Source of the DNA: Candidatus Neoflavobacterium equi
GTDB taxonomy: Bacteria > Bacteroidota > Bacteroidia > Flavobacteriales > Flavobacteriaceae
Assembly: GCA_018065745.1 (NCBI GenBank)
Contig: JAGHSS010000109.1
Span: 1-10,013 of the forward strand
Direction: 5' to 3'
Length of the DNA: 10,013 bases
The notes below the pieces were generated by a model that was not told the origin of the DNA, did not search any database, and saw only the letters and a list, made by a program, of their open reading frames with translations. The position numbers and the translations under genes were made by a program. Positions 7,631-10,013 of the stretch are shown piece by piece (within the stretch, counting starts at the first letter, position 1; each line of letters starts with the position of its first letter).

Positions 7631-9616
7631 ATGGAAAACATTAATTACAATAGAGTAGGGCTGTCTGACAGTATCCTTCTTGATTTATATAAAAAGTTAT
7701 TAAAACCAAGATTGGTAGAGGAGAAAATGCTCATCCTCATCAGACAGGGGAAAGTTTCAAAGTGGTTTTCTGGAATTGGTCAGGAAGCAATTGCAGTGGG
7801 AGTTACCTCTGTTTTGGAACGCGATGAATATATTTTACCGATGCACAGAAATCTGGGAGTCTTCACTTCTCGTGATATTCCATTGCACCGTCTTTTTTCT
7901 CAGTGGCAGGGAAAGGCCAACGGATTCACCAAAGGTCGTGACCGTTCCTTTCATTTTGGTACCCAAGAATACAATATTGTGGGGATGATTTCTCATTTGG
8001 GTCCTCAATTGGGGATTGCTGATGGAATCGCTTTGGCGCATAAATTGAGAAAAGAACAAAAAATAACAGCTGTTTTCACTGGAGAAGGGGCAACCTCAGA
8101 AGGAGATTTCCACGAAGCGTTGAATGTAGCGTCTGTTTGGAAGTTACCGGTACTTTTCATAATTGAAAACAACGGGTATGGATTGTCAACACCAACCAAT
8201 GAGCAGTACAACTGTGAAAACTTGGCAGACCGTGGTGTTGGGTATGGAATGGAAAGCTATGTGTTGGACGGGAATAACATTTTAGAAATGTACACCACCC
8301 TGCACGATTTGGCTGTTTCCATGAGACAAAATCCACGTCCTATATTGATAGAGGCAAAAACATTCAGAATGAGAGGTCATGAAGAAGCTTCTGGGACAAA
8401 ATACATCCCTCAAGAATTGTTTGATATGTGGAAAGTTAAAGATCCCGTTGAGAACTATCAGAATTATTTGCTAGAGCAACATATTTTAACCCCAGCATTA
8501 ATAGAAGAAATTACGGCTGCTTTCAATGCAGAGATCAATGCTGATTGGGCAAAAGTTCAAGAAGAACCAGCAATTGAAGCATTTGAGGCAGAAGAGTTGA
8601 ATGACGTTTATGCGCCACATCAGCCGGAGCAACACCATCCAAGCACAGCAACCAAAGAAATCAGATATATAGACGCCATTTCAGAAGGACTAAAAGAATC
8701 CATGGACCGCTATCCAAACTTAGTGATCATGGGTCAGGACGTTGCTGAATATGGAGGAGCGTTCAAGATAACCCAAGGTTTTGTAGAAGCATTTGGAAAA
8801 GAGCGCGTGCGCAACACCCCAATTTGCGAGAGTATTATTGTATCTGCTGCCATGGGATTGTCCATTAACAACGCCAAAGCCGTAGTAGAAATGCAATTTG
8901 CAGATTTTGTATCCACAGGATTCAATCCAATTGTAAACCTATTGGCAAAATCTCATTACCGTTGGTTAGAAAAAGCAGACGTTGTGGTCCGCATGCCTTG
9001 CGGCGGAGGAACACAGGCGGGACCTTTCCATTCCCAAACCAACGAAGCATGGTTTACCAAAACCCCAGGTTTAAAAGTTGTATATCCAGCATTCCCGGCA
9101 GACGCCAAAGGATTGTTGACCGCAGCAATTGAAGATCCAAACCCGGTGATGTTTTTTGAGCACAAGCAACTGTACAGAAGCATTACACAACACGTTCCAG
9201 AAGGGTATTACACACTACCATTAGGAAAAGCAGCCACAATCAAAGAAGGAAATCAATTGACCATCATTGCATTTGGAGCAGCAGTCCACTGGGCGTTACA
9301 TTATCTAGAGGCACATCCAGAAGTATCTGCAGACCTAATTGACTTGAGATCCCTTCAGCCCCTAGACACAGAAACCATCTATGCATCAGTCAAAAAAACC
9401 AACCGATGCATCATTTTACAAGAAGACACCCTTTTTGGAGGCATCTCAAGTGATCTTTCCGCATTAATCATGGAAAATTGTTTTGAATATTTAGACGCAC
9501 CAGTAAAACGCGTTGCCAGTATGGAAACACCCATCCCATTCATGAAAAACTTAGAAGATCAATACCTACCAATAAATCGTTTTGCAGCAGCAGTCACAGA
9601 TGTACTAGCATACTAA
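7631..9616 (+). CDS. 2-oxoacid dehydrogenase E1, alpha and beta subunits fused
   Basis: Thiamine-diphosphate-dependent E1 that decarboxylates a 2-oxoacid and passes the acyl group to the lipoyl domain of E2. The alpha half (about 15-320) has PMHRNLG (70-76), the ThDP/Mg motif from GEGATSEGDF (151-160) to ENN (179-181), and FRMRGHEEASG (245-255), the active-site loop with H250. A hydrophilic linker rich in E, P and H (about 318-340) leads to the beta half (343-661). That half has MGQDVAEYGGAF (367-378), RMPCGGGTQAGPFHSQTNEA (454-473) with catalytic H467, FEHKQLYR (509-516), and a transketolase-like C-terminal domain with DLRSLQPLD (571-579). The sequence resembles branched-chain E1 more than acetyl-transferring AceE, but substrate cannot be settled; pyruvate or branched-chain 2-oxoacids are both possible. 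Fused forms of 661 or so residues are known in Bacteroidetes. No E2 or E3 gene is in view, so its partners are encoded elsewhere. It sits alone between two terminators. Confidence 0.92.
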   Translation: MENINYNRVGLSDSILLDLYKKLLKPRLVEEKMLILIRQGKVSKWFSGIGQEAIAVGVTSVLERDEYILPMHRNLGVFTSRDIPLHRLFSQWQGKANGFTKGRDRSFHFGTQEYNIVGMISHLGPQLGIADGIALAHKLRKEQKITAVFTGEGATSEGDFHEALNVASVWKLPVLFIIENNGYGLSTPTNEQYNCENLADRGVGYGMESYVLDGNNILEMYTTLHDLAVSMRQNPRPILIEAKTFRMRGHEEASGTKYIPQELFDMWKVKDPVENYQNYLLEQHILTPALIEEITAAFNAEINADWAKVQEEPAIEAFEAEELNDVYAPHQPEQHHPSTATKEIRYIDAISEGLKESMDRYPNLVIMGQDVAEYGGAFKITQGFVEAFGKERVRNTPICESIIVSAAMGLSINNAKAVVEMQFADFVSTGFNPIVNLLAKSHYRWLEKADVVVRMPCGGGTQAGPFHSQTNEAWFTKTPGLKVVYPAFPADAKGLLTAAIEDPNPVMFFEHKQLYRSITQHVPEGYYTLPLGKAATIKEGNQLTIIAFGAAVHWALHYLEAHPEVSADLIDLRSLQPLDTETIYASVKKTNRCIILQEDTLFGGISSDLSALIMENCFEYLDAPVKRVASMETPIPFMKNLEDQYLPINRFAAAVTDVLAY

Positions 9617-9642
9617 AAAACACACAACTTATATAAATTAAG

Positions 9643-9672
9643 AAGCACAACCTCCAAAGTTGTGCTTTTTTT
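9643..9672 (+). terminator. Intrinsic terminator of the E1 gene
   Basis: A perfect 9-bp stem AAGCACAAC (9643-9651) / GTTGTGCTT (9659-9667) has a 7-base loop CTCCAAA and seven consecutive T at 9666-9672. It lies 26 bases after the E1 stop codon. Confidence 0.93.
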
Positions 9673-9675
9673 ATT

Positions 9676-9714
9676 GATTGTTTTTTTTGATTTTTTTTGT
9701 TGTCTGTTTTTTTG
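9676..9714. repeat. Three T-rich 13-mers in tandem
   Basis: Immediately after the terminator comes an almost pure T stretch in 13-base steps: GATTGTTTTTTTT (9676), GATTTTTTTTGTT (9689) and GTCTGTTTTTTTG (9702), with a weaker fourth start at 9715 (GTTTTAAAATG). The period equals that of the downstream repeat array but the two are not in the same phase. It has no coding sense. It may simply be slippage-prone low-complexity DNA. Confidence 0.5.
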
Positions 9715-9835
9715 GTTTTAAAATGTACGTGCTTCTGTAATTATTCCACAAGCAATTTCCATAAACAACTTCCACATACAACTTCCACAAACAACTTCCA
9801 CAAACAACTTCCACAAACCATTTCCACAAACTTAA

Positions 9836-9881
9836 TCCGTGTTTATGCTTCGACAGGCTCAGCATGACACGGTGTATTCCA
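9836..9881. repeat. 46-bp hairpin repeat, copy A
   Basis: Identical over 46 bases to 9930-9975. CCGTGT (9837-9842) pairs with ACACGG (9867-9872) and ATGCT (9845-9849) with AGCAT (9861-9865), separated by a small internal loop, with an 11-base loop TCGACAGGCTC. The core GCTTCGACAGGCTCAGCATG resembles, from memory, an intergenic repeat seen in many unrelated bacterial genomes, which is often mistranslated as VMLSLSKH on the other strand. There is no T-run, so it is not a typical terminator. Confidence 0.9.
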
Positions 9882-9929
9882 GAAACAAAATCCACAAACC
9901 ATTTCCACAAACCATTTCCACAAACCATT

Positions 9930-9975
9930 TCCGTGTTTATGCTTCGACAGGCTCAGCATGACACGGTGTATTCCA
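9930..9975. repeat. 46-bp hairpin repeat, copy B
   Basis: Exact second copy of the 46-bp hairpin repeat in the same orientation, offset by 94 bases. Pairings are CCGTGT (9931-9936) / ACACGG (9961-9966) and ATGCT (9939-9943) / AGCAT (9955-9959). It is inserted at the same point of the 13-bp unit (after TTCC) as copy A, which suggests that the two arose by duplication of a 94-base block rather than by two insertions. Confidence 0.9.
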
Positions 9976-10013
9976 CAAACAACATCACACACGAAACTCC
10001 TCAAACCAATCAA

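Larger units (their letters stand above)
9744..10013. repeat. 13-bp tandem repeat array with two embedded hairpin repeats
   Basis: The unit TTCCACAAACAAC recurs every 13 bases. Starts: 9744, 9757, 9770, 9783, 9796, 9809, 9822, 9835 (cut by hairpin copy A), 9877, 9890, 9903, 9916, 9929 (cut by hairpin copy B), 9971, 9984, 9997, and a partial unit at 10010. Units before copy A mostly end CAAC; those between the hairpins mostly end CCAT. Each hairpin block adds exactly 42 bases between unit starts (9835 to 9877, 9929 to 9971), so hairpin plus four 13-mers forms a 94-base higher-order repeat. The array runs off the window edge. It has no coding function: the open frame on the - strand exists only because three 13-base units make 39 bases. 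Confidence 0.92.

Noticed and set aside
8005..8211. Short frames on both strands inside the E1 gene (also around 7776-8059, 8734-8925 and 8956-9183)
   Set aside because: All are contained in the conserved E1 reading frame, with no independent start signals or recognisable motifs.
9671..9928. An 85-codon open frame on the - strand encoding Trp/Val/Cys-rich repeats with VMLSLSKHKHGLS
   Set aside because: It is the translation of the 13-bp array (three units make 13 codons) and the hairpin repeat; VMLSLSKH is a familiar false peptide from that repeat. Its ends fall in the T-rich tract and array, with no start signal.
9744..10013. CRISPR array
   Set aside because: The 13-bp units are contiguous with no unique spacers, the hairpin copies are only two and are 46 bp, and no cas genes are present.

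Overview
The window looks like ordinary chromosome from an AT-rich member of the Bacteroidetes, most likely Flavobacteriia (order Flavobacteriales). Four things point there. SecD and SecF are fused in one protein. The promoter-like sites fit the Bacteroidetes pattern TTTG-N19-21-TAnnTTTG rather than -35/-10 boxes. Genes have A-rich start regions with little Shine-Dalgarno sequence. The E1-alpha and E1-beta subunits of a 2-oxoacid dehydrogenase are fused into one chain. The genus cannot be fixed from this sequence alone.

Layout: (1) 4-2973, secDF on the + strand, ending in a strong hairpin terminator. (2) 3057-3164, a non-coding structured intergenic repeat between the convergent genes secDF and rlmF. 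(3) 3184-4089, rlmF on the - strand, a 23S rRNA m6A methyltransferase. (4) 4090-4251, a divergent promoter region with two + strand promoter-like sites for the translation operon and one - strand box for rlmF. (5) 4252-7482, the classical thrS-infC-rpmI-rplT operon (threonyl-tRNA synthetase, IF-3, bL35, bL20), closed by a terminator at 7517-7550. (6) 7631-9616, a single-gene unit for the fused E1 protein, with its own terminator at 9643-9672. (7) 9673-10013, non-coding DNA: three T-rich 13-mers, then a 13-bp tandem repeat kept in phase to the window edge and interrupted twice by an identical 46-bp hairpin-forming repeat.

The genes serve core functions: protein export (SecDF), ribosome maturation and translation (RlmF, ThrRS, IF-3, bL35, bL20) and oxidative decarboxylation of 2-oxoacids (E1). 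No defence, phage, transposase, CRISPR, tRNA or rRNA genes were seen, and I see no new protein-coding system. The points worth a second look are non-coding: a probable non-AUG (AUA) start for infC, a folded spacer before rplT that may be a bL20 autoregulatory site, the structured repeat at 3057-3164, and the composite repeat array at the right edge.
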